A DNA stretch of 64,000 nt, from contig OW679202.1 of NCBI GenBank assembly GCA_940337035.1, positions 51,601,763-51,665,762 of the forward strand. Direction: 5' to 3'. This DNA comes from Agriotes lineatus. Taxonomy: Eukaryota; Arthropoda; Insecta; Coleoptera; Elateridae. The notes beneath the pieces are model-generated. The model had not been told where the DNA came from and made no database searches. It saw only the letters and a list, made by a program, of their open reading frames with translations. Of the stretch, positions 20,730-31,947 are shown piece after piece (within the stretch, counting starts at the first letter, position 1; every line of letters starts with the position of its first letter). Made by a program: the position numbers and the translations under genes.

Positions 20730-22780
20730 ACGTTGCAACCAATACCGAAGTTGGAGAAATATAAAATGTCTCAGATATTGGCCATGCTTTATTCACGAAG
20801 CCTGCGACTGGATGAACTATATTTTTCTTCGATTAATGTTAGAAAGAGGTTCTAGGTGTATGAGGAAGGGAATGAATGGCGGCCCTTACCTGTTGGCGAA
20901 AGTTGTATTTGGTGCTTTGCCAGCTGGAAAATATCGGCCTAGTTCGACTAACTCGCTGTGAGGGACGAGCTTCCAGCAAAGCGAAGAAACTATGCTGAAA
21001 GAGATACTAAGAAAAGCGCGCCAGGTCCTTAACGCAGTATAAATCATTGGGTCAACCTCCCCAAGGTTGAGATATACCAAGCTTTGCAGAAATAACAAGC
21101 TAATAACGAGATTTATTAATGCTAACAACGTCTCTACCAAGTAAGTTCCATCGCGCGACCCACAAATATAGCATATATATATATATATATATATATATAA
21201 TGCAATAAATATAATAAATAGAACAAGCACGAGACGTTAAAAAAATGCTCCCTAACAACATGGCAATATAGTAATAAATATCATGCATGTAACCACCCAA
21301 TTGTACGTTGGATACTCTGTGAAACAGAGATTTAAATAATACAATACGAAGACATAAATGTATAGCCACAAATGACTCGTCTATTATTGTACCCTCTGTG
21401 AAGCAGAGATCCACCTAAAACGGAGTCTGGGTAGTAACGCCGCAACTAATATAATCGGTTAACTTCCCGGGAGCTGCAGTACAGCCACACCAATCGGCTC
21501 AAATTGGCCGACCTTCAATTTTGACAGATAAAGCGAATATGGATACTGAGTTACTTCTCGCTTGAAAAAGTGATATCAGAAGCTACCAGGTAAATACACA
21601 AACCAATTCATTACGCCGTTTAAAATATTCCACAATCCAAAATATATAGGTTATATAGGTATAGGTTGCAACGACAAAGCCACGTGGTGATGAACAAGTG
21701 GATGCGGCTTGCCCCGTAGTTCATTAGGTAGCCGGGAGGTAATCTTTGTGGAAGCTCGTAGCAAGCTGAAGGAATCTCTCGTCCAAGTACTGCGAAACCA
21801 GATAGAATCGACAGTAGTCAGCAGGAGCCTCCGTTATAGGTAGGGCTAGTTTATACGTTCACTTCCCTGTCCATGCATAACGTAACCAAGTGTATATCAA
21901 ACTCGAATAGACAAAAACTAAAATATAAATTCCTAGGTATACAACGATGCTAGGGGGAAAATCTATCGACCACTAACCTTAGGGATGGAGTGCAGCCATG
22001 TGATTCTTTCTACGAGGGTGCCAACAGACCCGCCACTAGAGGCGAGTCGAACGGAGGTAAAACCAGAAAATACCAGCTCTATTCAGAGCCAGCTATACCA
22101 AGCCGCACTAGTGAAACATCGAACCCATAAGGCACACCTCCCTCAATAGAAGCTTAGGTGGAACGAAACGAAAAAATGTGAAAAAGTAGTCCACAATCTC
22201 TAGTTATCAAAGCTCCAAAAAGAAAAATGGCCTAAAGGAAAACTATTGGAATCCAAGTGTGGGATCATAGATAACATAAATATAACTGTAAACCTTCAAA
22301 ATTGTCAAAGATATGACTAGGGTTCCTTATCTATTCAGGGGAAAATTTATTCAATAAATATTTAAAAATAAAACCTATCCAGCTAGTTCTAATGTTGCAT
22401 GCAAAAACTACAAACTAAGCGTAACAAGTGCTATCTGTGTTTATTAATTGCAATACCTACTTATTTCTTGCACGTGTTGTTCAAAATATTTTGAATAGCG
22501 TTCTACAGATGTATATCTCAAAAGCCTCTATGCGAAACTGACCTGACAGGTTTGCTTTTTGCAGCCATATAGCAAGATGAACCAACTACAGCCATCCTGC
22601 ACTGTAAGTGCTTACATTTAAAATTTTTATTTCGATTCTAAATTTCACTTTACCCCTTGAAGCTGTTTTTTATCCAATTTTGGAGATATTTAATGTCGTT
22701 CATTTGGTTAATCGTTTATTTTATAGCAACGAAATGTAGGGTGACGGACATCAATTTATTTCACTTGCAACAAAATGCTC
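20730..22780. other. Unassigned sequence with (AT)n microsatellite
   Basis: Contains an (AT)13 run at 21173-21199. The overlapping minus frames 20886-21230 and 21100-21414 span this microsatellite and have no domain. A somewhat GC-richer stretch at 21440-22140 may be noncoding element sequence; I could not identify it. Confidence 0.45.
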
Positions 22781-22785
22781 TGTTT

Positions 22786-23142
22786 TTACGTGTTCAATTC
22801 CATTGCTGCACTTTGCTTATTGATGTTGCATACATATTCTGTATTTTCTGTAATTAACTCGGTGCTATCTGTACATATAATATTGTAACGACTTTTTCCG
22901 ATTTCTTCTTCTACTTCTCCTTGCAAAACTGTAGCTAAGATATTATTCTCATTAACATAGAATTTCGGCTTAGACCGCGTAATCTTTGTGGATAAACACC
23001 CAGCATTATCTGGCTTAATGTGCTTTGCACCTTTTGAACTCGAGCAAGGATCTACGCGATGGCCGAGCTGTTTGGTGGCTCGTGTTGTTTGAGAACGAGA
23101 ATACTTAGGCAGATTTAGCCTTATTGCTGTTGGTGCATCCAT
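22786..23142 (-). CDS. 118-codon ORF following a hammerhead candidate, unknown function
   Basis: I do not recognise this protein. The frame is open from 23181, but the earliest ATGs overlap the hammerhead-like core. The ATG at 23142-23140 begins four bases after the predicted cleavage nucleotide, so I prefer it as start. The product begins MDAPTAIRLNLPKYSR and ends ICTDSTELITENTEYV, then VCNINKQSAAMELNT. It is polar and lysine/threonine-rich, with no membrane segment and no visible RT, nuclease or zinc motif. Upstream are a CCAAT box, a CRE-like site and a TATA-like box. The setting suggests the 5' end of a PLE or other ribozyme-bearing retroelement, but that is inference. It could also be a chance ORF. 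Confidence 0.35.
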   Translation of the reverse strand: MDAPTAIRLNLPKYSRSQTTRATKQLGHRVDPCSSSKGAKHIKPDNAGCLSTKITRSKPKFYVNENNILATVLQGEVEEEIGKSRYNIICTDSTELITENTEYVCNINKQSAAMELNT

Positions 23143-23145
23143 ATT

Positions 23146-23184
23146 GACTAACGTTTCGCAAATCCTTGCAGCTTGCATCATCAG
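23146..23184 (-). ncRNA. Hammerhead-ribozyme-like motif upstream of an ORF
   Basis: Minus strand: CTGATGA (23184-23178), one unpaired T, stem II GCAA (23176-23173) pairing with TTGC (23161-23158) plus a G-T wobble, then GAAAC (23157-23153). Stem III AC/GT with loop GTTA leaves C (23146) as the cleavage nucleotide, giving the favoured GTC triplet. Stem II sequence differs completely from the PLE-borne motifs while the core is kept. Stem I shows U-A next to the core, then mismatches. Confidence 0.6.
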
Positions 23185-23203
23185 AGTAAAAGTCGCACTA
23201 AGA

Positions 23204-23272
23204 ACTAACGGTTGGTGTGAGCTATTTATCGTCCTCCGTGCTAGCCCCTCGGAGTGACGTAACGCTGATTGG
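23204..23272 (-). promoter_or_regulatory. Promoter-like block (CCAAT, CRE-like, TATA-like, initiator)
   Basis: On the minus strand, in order: CCAAT (23272-23268), TTACGTCA, a CRE-like site (23262-23255), GATAAATAGC (23230-23221) as a weak TATA box, and GTTAGT (23209-23204) as a possible initiator, the same hexamer found downstream of the TATA box in the PLE termini. The hammerhead motif starts 20 bp further on. Confidence 0.4.
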
Positions 23273-23274
23273 CC

Positions 23275-25475
23275 CTTTTATGTTTACAAGAATAATTTGA
23301 GTAACCGCGAAAGCCTCAAACTGCTGTGAAGATATTTTTTTTTCGAAATAATTGTTGAATAAGCTTGATAACGAAACACAGTCGTCTCTTGGTCCCCTTT
23401 TAGTAGTTATTTCTTAATCGTTATTTTTTTTTCTGAGTTCGTATTACAACCGTTGATTATTGCTTACATATTTAATATTAAAAGCAATGGAGAAATTGGC
23501 GATTTATGCATTAGTCACAAAAAATAAAAATTGGCTATGTAAACTAGGCAATAAGAGATTCTGCTAATAAATATATTCCTCTTAAACTAAAAAAGTATAT
23601 AAGTAAGTTAATGAAGCAGAATTTTGTTATTAAATTCGTAGCAATTTTTACAATTGGTTTTGCTATACAGTAAGCGTAAATATGTTCCTATTGGAAGCTG
23701 ATGTAATACCAAGAGCATGATAAGCGTGTAGTACTTGCAATGTCAAAATAGTTTAAATACTTGATTTCTAGTAGATATCGTTCATTTTCCCAATTTGAAT
23801 TATTTTATTTAAAAATAAACAGACTATTATTCCAATATATAAATTACTTCTCTGTGCGTCATTTTGGATTAGGTAATACAATTTAGAACCTTTCGCTAAA
23901 ACCACATGCTGCCGTCCACAAAAACAGCCTAACCCAGCTACCAGTTCCTAGTGCTGAAGGATAAGTGTGTCAATATTTAATTAACCACTGGAAAGTTTCT
24001 CAAGTGCAAAAACTATAACTTTCCTAAAAATGGTAATATGAGAGCCCTTATACAAGCACTAAAGTTTCAGCAAAGAACTTGTTTGGACAAGACATACGAT
24101 CACGGGTTCAGAAACGAACAAGAAAAGGACAAGGCTGCGTGAAAAACAACACGACTTTAATTATCTGCCGAGATTGGCTACAGAAATGATTCGCGTTCCT
24201 TTTCTTCATTTATCCTCCTTCGTTTCGACAGTGTCTCTAACGTCCTTCGAAGTAGTTGTAGACCCGAAAGCAACCCTCTTAAATAAAACGTCTCTGTTCC
24301 GAAGGTAGTTCGGCACCTCTCTTTGTAAGTGCACATAAATGAACAAGGAGTTCTGCACTTTTCGTGGAGCTGCTGATTTAATTAATATATCCAGGCAACT
24401 CGGGATTTAAGACCACCACTTAGTAGGAAGCTCTAAAATTTATGAATAACTGAACTACACGCGATTTTGAAACGTATCAAAGCTGGGGTTTATTTAAAAA
24501 CTGTATAAAACTTTCACCAACTCTCGACCTAAATTGGCTCTGCAAGTTTCGCCGTTAATTAAACCTTCTATAAAGGTTAATAGCTCCACGGTTGTCAACA
24601 ATTTAGATGGAAATATCTTACATAATGTAATTATAAATGGCTTGCCTCGTGATGAGTTGATGAAAGGTGTATTTCAATATTCATTTGGGATTTAGGTGCA
24701 CGCAGTATCTCAATAGACTTGTTCAGTCGGAACACCAGATATTGCTGTAATTGGTTTTCGTTTTAAAACATCGCTGTTGCGGATTATAACATGAATACTG
24801 GTTTGAACACGCCGATTACATGAATATCTAAATAGCTTCGTTTAACTGGAACGTGAGAATCGGCTACAAACAATTTTTGCCAGGAATTTGAATTTTTACA
24901 TACTCCGCTCTTCTCTGTAAAAAAATATAACTCGTGGAATTTATATTCTGCAATCACGTAACGCAGAAGTGATGGGTTTAAAACCTTCCTGTTTTCTGTT
25001 TGTTAAAGTATTTGTTTTACTACGCCAATGATATCACTTACATCGCCATCATTTATATTGTCACATCCCCATGGCAGGTACACGAGTCGCTCCACTTTGA
25101 GATAGTTTACGCATTAAGGTGGTTGCTAAAGCCGAAGACTATACAAGATTTTTCTTGTAACGGGAGTCAGTGAAAATCGCAAACCACATAATCTGACCCA
25201 GAGCTTAGAGACTCACATCTAAGCCACCCTTGGTATACTTACATACTACATGTTATTTGATAGCTTATTGCTAGGCTTTACATTATGTATTGCTATTTGC
25301 CATACGCCACTACCAACTACAGAGATCTTTTGTGAGTAATTTTTTCTTTTCTAAATAAAATGTTTTATCGGCAGAACACCTTATTCGTGGTGTATTTGAC
25401 GATTCTGTCAAACCAGACACTTTTGGAGTCAACTGTGGTACTTTGTTTTAAGTTTTTTCTATTTGCGTGGACAAT
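23275..25475. other. Unassigned AT-rich sequence
   Basis: Nothing recognisable on either strand. Confidence 0.4.
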
Positions 25476-25477
25476 CG

Positions 25478-25835
25478 CCAGTGTAGCTCAGTGGTTAGAG
25501 CATTGGACTGCGGTGTGGAAGTCTGGAGTTCAAATCCCAGAATCGATGGTTGGCGGGCGGTCTACCCAGTCGCTTTAAATAATTGGGGACCTGCGTTCGA
25601 AAGAACAAGGGGTAATAATGCGGTTCTCTGATGCGTGATGCTCACCACATCACCACGTGTCATGAATTTGACACGCGACAGCCGGGTGTGAAAGCGAGGA
25701 TACGGAAGCTCTGACCTTCCGCCTTGCAGGCCAAGCTCCTTCAGGTGTTGGTGTTAGTTCCTCACCATTATTACCAGCGCTAGTGTGGATGAGGTTACTA
25801 TACTGTAATGGTTTTTAGTGTAAGGGTTGTAAAGG
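25478..25835 (+). mobile_element. tRNA-derived SINE
   Basis: tRNA-like head with A-box TAGCTCAGTGGTTAGAGC (25484-25501) and B-box GAGTTCAAATCCC (25527-25539). A body of about 280 bp follows, ending near GGATGAGGTTACTATAC. The predicted acceptor arms do not pair well, so this is not a functional tRNA gene. The internal polymerase III promoter appears intact. Its end resembles the end of the SINE at 16844-17196. I did not find a clear target duplication. Confidence 0.75.
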
Positions 25836-25839
25836 AGTT

Positions 25840-26680
25840 GAACTTTTGTTAGAGTGACATTTTGAAAGTGAGACTAGTTGAGGTGACGTCCTGTGGTTTC
25901 TGACAGATCGGGATTCACATGTTTTGGATTGTTAACATCTTGTTTGGAAGGGATGGTGTCTTCACTGCTGGAGCTTACTGATTGAGAGTTGGAAGGAGGC
26001 AGCTTCAAAGTTGTTTGCAGTCCTTGGTCGTAGGGTAAGCTGGTACTGGGGTTTCCCAGTAGTTGGTATACATTTGGATCTCCTAAAAGGCGGGTAAAGT
26101 TTCTTTGGACGAACTGCAATCACAGGTATTGAGCAAACTAAAATAAACAGTAATTGAGTGAAGTGTGGTCAAAAAATAAAAGGACTAATTACTATTTGAG
26201 GTTATTTGAGGTTGATTGAATGACATGTATTGTAACAAGGGGGTATTTGCAACTGATATTCCAGGTACATTTGAAGTGACACTGATGTTCATTGGGGTTG
26301 TCACAAAAATTTGACAGAAGTTGTCATTGGACAAATGATATTTCAGAAATAATAAACTGTCTTGATATAGCGTGAACCGACTTGCTTTTGGGAAGTACGT
26401 GTTCTACTGAATTAGTAATATTTAATAACTAAATAGTAACGATTCATAAATAATGGGCATAAGAAGTACCTACTTGACTTCGTCTTAATTGAGAATCATT
26501 TTTAAACTAAAATAGAATTCGTATAGTCAAATGTAAAATTATTACATATCTCATATTGCAATGTAGTCCATCAGTGTATAATTAAAATACGCAACGTAAT
26601 GCTTTAATAACTTCATTAAGGAGGTGTGACCATTGCAATACATTTGGTATTATCAGCATACAGCTTAAGTCTAATTTCTA
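25840..26680. other. Unassigned sequence
   Basis: An 81-codon minus frame at 25874-26119 is serine/proline-rich (SQSVSSSSED) without a recognised domain. Confidence 0.4.
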
Positions 26681-26685
26681 AGATA

Positions 26686-27260
26686 CAGGGTCCGGCAGGG
26701 ATGTATGACGATTTTTAAAACTCAATAAATCATTTTGTTTTATACGAAATTTAATTTAATTTTTTTCCAAAGGGTATTTACATAATGCCATTTTGTTATT
26801 ACATAAAAACATAAAGAAATTTGACTTAAGAGCGAAAAATAACGTATTCTAAGTGGTGGCCGTCCTTTTGAAAACACTGCCGTAAAAGAGTTGAAAAGTT
26901 ATCCATACAATCTGTCTAATAACATTTCGGCTGGAATCATTTGAATTTCCCTTGTAATCGCTTGTTAAAGGTCCTCAAGAGTGCGAGGCTCTTTAATAAA
27001 AACTTTCGCTTTGAGGTCCCCATAGGAAGTAATCGCAGGGCGACCTGCGCACAACCTGTGTTGTGTGGCAACCACGGAACGACCGGTTTTAATAAATGTG
27101 TCATAAGCAAACACAAGCAAGATGTTCTACTATCGACGGCTTCATGGCAAGTGAAATGGCACCTACCACCGAGTACATACCACCCGTTCCGAAAACATTA
27201 GTCCCCCCACTGCTTTGCTATACTCATTTCAAAAACGTCATACTTCCCTGCCGGACCCTG
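26686..27260. mobile_element. Mariner-type transposon relic with TIRs and TA duplication
   Basis: Terminal inverted repeats of about 30 bp: CAGGGTCCGGCAGGGA at 26686 and its inverse ending at 27260, continuing imperfectly through TATGACG. TA dinucleotides flank both ends (26684-26685 and 27261-27262), as expected for the Tc1/mariner superfamily. The interior (575 bp in all) holds only the transposase C-terminus on the minus strand, so the element is an internal-deletion derivative. Confidence 0.85.
26830..27075 (-). pseudogene. Transposase C-terminal fragment inside the TIR element
   Basis: Minus-strand reading: RRSPCDYFLWG (third acidic residue in CDYFLWG), then with a one-base frame change DLKAKVFIKEPRTLEDL, a stop, QAITREIQMIPAEML and, in a third frame, DGHHLEYVIF. 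This is the C-terminal order of the insect transposases with the FLWG.LK.KV motif. At least two frameshifts and two stops. The N-terminal and first two catalytic regions are absent. Confidence 0.75.
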
Positions 27261-27264
27261 TATA

Positions 27265-28155
27265 ACATTTTGTTAACTTGTATAGGTTAACTTTAGAAAT
27301 TTGTAGAACTAAAAATTTGGAATTTTGGTGCCATCCTAGTCGGTTGTATTACCTTCTTTAGCAAATTTTTAAAGTGTAGTTAATACATGTACAACTGGAT
27401 GCCACTCTTCTGCTCTCTACCACTTTTGTATTTACAATTATCTTTCCGTACTGTCATTTAGTGAGAAAGCGCCCAGTGAGTAGTGCATAAGTTTCAAACG
27501 TAAATAGATACGTGACTGCCGATGAAGTGAGATATAGGTCCACCGTCACATATCCTTTTTATACGTTGCCATTGTCCTTCAAAATGTACTAGGCTTGGTT
27601 TTATTGACAATAAGGATGTTAAAATCTTTCGAGGGATTACGATGTCCGTGAGGTGCTGCAAGGTTACTGCTACAGCTGTTATCGGCTACTTCTATTTCAA
27701 ATAAGTATATTTGATAATTGCGTATGGATATTCCATTAGTTAAACGACTCATTCCATTTTTGCCACAGGTGTCTCGTTGCAGTCTTCTAGTTCTGTATTT
27801 TTGAGCAATTTTCGAAATATATGTAATTAAATGGTGTGATGCGCATTTTTTATGCACAGTTCTTTGAAGCAGAATTGTTTATTACATTAAAAATTAAGCA
27901 TCTGCAGCCGTTTATTGAGTTGCCAATTCAGGTGTAAATGAATTATTCGAGGACGGTTTTTATCTAATCCTGTTTGACACTTTCCCAATCAGTGCGTTCT
28001 TTTACTAATTTGTTGATGCATTTAAGAAAACTACCAACAAGTGGTCCGGGTCGAGTTCAAACAAAACTTGTTGAATGGAAGATGAAAAATGCTTATGTAG
28101 TGATAGGCCTGTTTTAAAATTTTGTTGTGCTCTCGCGTAAGTACTGGAGAGAGAT
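27265..28155. other. Unassigned sequence
   Basis: The 92-codon minus frame at 27579-27857 has no recognised domain. Nothing else supported. Confidence 0.4.
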
Positions 28156-28159
28156 GAGT

Positions 28160-28690
28160 AGTTGACCATATATAGTCGAGCACCGAGGTTGTGTGTGGTA
28201 TATTATCCCTACCGTGATCATAAGCAGCCGTTATGCAAGCCTTACCGTGCCACGTTTAGGCAAATTACGACGATTATCGGATAAGCTCGGCTTTCCAAAC
28301 CCAGTTTGCGCATCTAAGATCCCGGTCCCGGTTTCATTTTCAAGTTTCGCCAAAGTTCATATTGACCTCCAGTTGGATACATTCGAAAAAATCGTCTTAC
28401 TATATATCGTTTCCCAACCAGCCTACAAAGCAACGCTAAACGCCGACGGCTTCGTAGAAAAATCTTTCGTTCATCGCGTGTGGATTTACGCTAGTTGTTC
28501 GCAGATATTCCTTGAATTACCGTTATCTATTCTTCCAAAGAAGCTCTAAAGAAGCTTTCCGTAATAGCGTCTATAGAATTGACGGCAGTTTCGCCCATGC
28601 AGCTGTCCATTTTGCTTTTGTTTTCCAACGACCAGTCCCATTTGGATTTAGCGACCAACGTTCCAGTAGGCCCTGTCAAGATTTTGCTCA
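28160..28690 (+). repeat. Dispersed repeat, copy 1 (pairs with 59395-59935)
   Basis: This stretch aligns by eye over about 500 bp with the reverse complement of 59395-59935. Shared landmarks are GTTGACCA...GAGGTTG, GCTTTCC.AA, TTCATAT.GAC.T.C.GT, TCGTC.TACTATAT, GAAGCT.TA.AGAA.CTT and AGCTGTCCAT. Conceptual translations are also similar in places (VHIDLQLDTF against FHIDLRSDTF; VWIYASCSQ against VWIDANCS), which suggests an old coding element. The frame at 28193-28549 (118 codons) contains part of it. I cannot assign it to a known superfamily. Confidence 0.55.
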
Positions 28691-28694
28691 TTAT

Positions 28695-29260
28695 AAAATA
28701 AGTTTTTGAGCATATCCTAGCAGTACAATAAGCACCAGTGTTTCGGTATTGTTTTATTATTTGGAATTTGGGCGAACACATGCAAAGGTTTTGTTTTATC
28801 ACGACTAGCAAGTAGAAATTCGTTTTAGATATTGTTTTGCAACTCTTTCTAGCGATCACAGATGCAAGGTCCACTCTTTTAAATGCAATGTTATCTTAAT
28901 AGTCTTTAAATTTACTGTATGATTTCATTCTGTAAGGCGCAGTGCAGTTTTCAGCGATTTCTGCATCCTTTTACACTTTTAAGTACCTACTAGAGGTGAC
29001 TCTCATAACTAGTTATGATTTTGTTATGTTATAATTAACATAGTAAAGCATTTTTTTGTAAGAACTCTCGAAACAGCATATCAAACGAAATATTTCACAT
29101 TCACCATTTTGGACTAAGTGCAAATAACTTAATTGACAATTGTTAATTATGTATAGAACAACCACGACTGTATAACTTCGATGAATAACAATTTTTGGTT
29201 CACATTTTAACGGGCCAAGCTGCATTTTCCATTGATTAAACCATTTCGTAATAATACCTA
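28695..29260. other. Unassigned sequence
   Basis: The minus frame 28527-28874 runs antisense over the end of the dispersed repeat and is not credible as a gene. The frame at 29013-29225 is featureless. Confidence 0.4.
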
Positions 29261-29264
29261 CGCT

Positions 29265-29800
29265 TTCTTAAAGTTGATTAATTGTGATATTTATGTCTTC
29301 GTTTTGACCTAATATAGTCGTATCGTCTGCAAACAAATGTGGTATTTTCCATTGTGGGTATGTCATGCAAGAGTATATTAGATAAAAGTAGTCCAAGTAT
29401 AGAACCATGTGGTATACCTGCACCTATTGGTTTAATTGCAGTGTTTATGGATGTTGAGAAAGAACGATTTTGAGGACAAGATCTGATGACGTGCACAAGG
29501 TAGCTCGGTGTATTATTCTTAATTTGTTCTGTCAAACTCTGACAGACACTTGTTTAGTATCAATGAAGACGGCTGCTGTGTGTTTTTTGTGTTCAAACCC
29601 GTTCTTAATACCTTCCGTAATACTATGTAATTGATGAACAGTAGATGATGGTTTCGAAATCCGAATTGGAATTTAGGTATTAAGTTTAAGAAGTTTAGAT
29701 GCTGAAAATATTTTGGTTATGGCCTCGTCGTTACATTTAATCATACCGCGGTCATTCTTAAAAGAAACAGCACTGTTGGGTAAAGTGCAACAATAAACAA
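29265..29800 (-). pseudogene. Jockey-like reverse transcriptase palm fragment
   Basis: Minus-strand relic. From 29790 down: a broken QFGFR region, AVFIDTKQVSDRVW-like reading over motif A (expected AVFLDIEKAFDRVWH; here decayed), then the frame at 29278-29535 with YLVHVIRSCPQNRSFS and AGIPHGSILGLLLSNIL (motif B; Q of PQGS changed to H). One base off, the FADDT motif C appears as CRRYDYIRSK. This is the layout of a jockey-clade RT palm. Substitutions at conserved motif B and the frameshift at motif C make it dead. Only the palm is present; there are no clear element ends. Confidence 0.75.
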
Positions 29801-29804
29801 AAGT

Positions 29805-31411
29805 GCTCAGTATTAACGTAGTAACTTAAAATGTAAAACAGCTACATCATAATAAACTGTCGGAAAAAGGTCGTGGGCATAAAGAATACGTAGTAAATTT
29901 ACCTAGTTATCATAAGCAGTAGCAAACCAATAGTTAAAGGCGCCGAATTTAACAACTTACTGTAACACACTCCGCTAAATCATACGTAGTAGCCGAACTG
30001 CGACGTAAGATAGGCTGCAAGGAGATCATAAATAGGTACCTGACAAAAGCTGCAGCGGCTGGTATCAAAGCCAATGATACATTTATTCATGACAATGATG
30101 TTAATACACCGAAGGACATGTTCACCCATCCACAGATTTATTACCTGCTGTAGGGCAATTCTTGCGACCTATGTAGAACTATCAGAGCAGAAACGCAAAA
30201 TCAAAACTGCAACGAAAAGGAAAAAAGAGGAGCATTAGCATGAAACCACGAGAAAGCAAAGATCACGAAGTACTACCTTAGACTGGAGGCGGCCAACAGA
30301 TCTACTTCTGAAATACTATCAAATACTGAAGTAGCCTGACGATCCAGCAATTCATCAAACCGAAAAGGCCAAATCTGCTCCATATAATCAACGACCTTTT
30401 CGGGAGAAGTTCGATTACTTCACCAAAGAAAATTCCGGACAAACACATCATATAGCTTCTAAAGTAAGTCAAGGATCTTCAAAATTTCCGAAGTTTTCAA
30501 AGTAGAAGAGTTCGAACTATGCATTCAAACTCATTAGAAGCTATTTAGGCAACCTGAAATACACGACGCCGTTCGAAGTTCCCGGACCAACAGCAACAGC
30601 GGGCAGAACTTCGAATTAACAATTTCGGACCGCAACAGCTTTAATTAATTTTATTTAAATTGAGCACAACTTATAATACGGATAATCACGACTTAATGTT
30701 GAAAATCTCTGTTTAATATGTTTTAAAGAAACTATTTTTGGAAAAGTATTTATACTATTACCCTCTCTTCTAAAATAGAACAAATAAGTTTCCTAGATAA
30801 AAATAATAAATTTGTATTTTTAATAAGGTACCTAAAACTGACCTTTTTATTTAAACGTGACTGTAAAAATCATATTTGCTCACATAAAGAATTCAGGCGT
30901 CCAGTCATTTTATTTCCGAGTGCATAACATGTCACTAAACGGAGATCAATGCGTCAAACGGTTTTTGCGACGTCACTTTAAAGCTATATATTTCTGCTAG
31001 GAGAAATTTAATTCAACCCAGCATGGTGTTATAAATCCGCATATCTTGTTAAATTCACTTCAAACAATATTAGAGGCATAAAAATTATTTTTAAAGAGAT
31101 TTTGAGTATTTGCTGTGCATATTTTGAGTTCGAAAATGTGAAAATGTATTTAATTATTAAACGATCGTATTGTTCCACATCTAAAAACTGAGTATCTAAG
31201 GTTAGAATTTATTAAATATTAATAAATTTACTGGTAGCTTTTAAAGGAAAAATGGTGAAGGAAAATGTACTCCTTTATTTGTTTGAATATGTTCTTCGTT
31301 TAAAAAAGATGCTTTTTTGAAAACGCTTTTACATAAGCAACTGAGCAGCTTTATCTGAGTTGTACACAGGATTGAGTGTTTATATAGGAATACATTAAGG
31401 CAATACTTAAC
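29805..31411. other. Unassigned sequence with possible coding relic
   Basis: At 29960-30600 the composition and scattered peptide-like stretches (for example AELRRKIGCKEIINRYL and EVPGPTATAGR) look like decayed coding DNA on the plus strand, but I recognise no family. The remainder is AT-rich with no feature. Confidence 0.35.
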
Positions 31412-31415
31412 ATAT

Positions 31416-31943
31416 TGTTACGTTTTTACGATCGGGGTATTTAAAAATTATACGACGCTTCTTGCATTAAACATTTATTTACAACGAGTAATTATTATTA
31501 TTTACAAACACACGAATTACTTAAACTACGAACTATTTCTAACAGCGATACACTATTTATTTATATGTGCTGGATTAAACATCAATTATTTATGTGGCTA
31601 TTTATTCATGACTTAAATATTAAGGATTTATATTGTTATATATACAGGTTCATTTATATTACGCGCCTCGAGTCTGAGAACTGATTTCTTATTCCTGCGG
31701 CGAGCATTTATATATCCGAATAATTTCCGTCTAGAACATTCCAGATTTCGCTCGTACATTCCGGCATTCGCATGTGTTGACCTCGGGTGTGTTTCCAAAA
31801 GCGTGAGTCATCCCTTGCATCTGGCTGCAAGGTCGCTTCTCCAGGCGTCTGGAACATGACTCATCTGCCCGCAGCTGGCTCCAAGACCGTCTCGGCGGCG
31901 GTGACTCATAAGTCTGCAGCTGCCTGATCGCCAGGCAGTTACA
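31416..31943 (-). mobile_element. Solo LTR of an LTR retrotransposon (528 bp)
   Basis: Flanked by ATAT at 31412-31415 and 31944-31947, a four-base duplication that suits Ty3/gypsy-type integration. Ends are TG...CA (TGTTAC on the left, GTTACA on the right). On the minus strand it has an ATATATAAATGC TATA box (31715-31704), then an ATCAGTT initiator about 30 bp downstream, and a GC-rich 5' part, which gives the transcriptional orientation. No internal domain follows on either side, so it is a solo LTR left by recombination. The short duplication of an AT-rich tetramer is a modest proof on its own. Confidence 0.7.
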
Positions 31944-31947
31944 ATAT

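Noticed and set aside
20886..21414. Two overlapping minus-strand ORFs of 114 and 104 codons
   Set aside because: Both run through an (AT)n microsatellite giving IYIYIYIY-type peptides; no domain and no support as genes.
25478..25550. Functional tRNA gene
   Set aside because: A and B boxes are good but acceptor arms do not pair and the transcript continues into a SINE-like body.
28527..28874. 115-codon minus-strand ORF
   Set aside because: Antisense to the shared repeat at 28160-28690 and without a recognisable domain.
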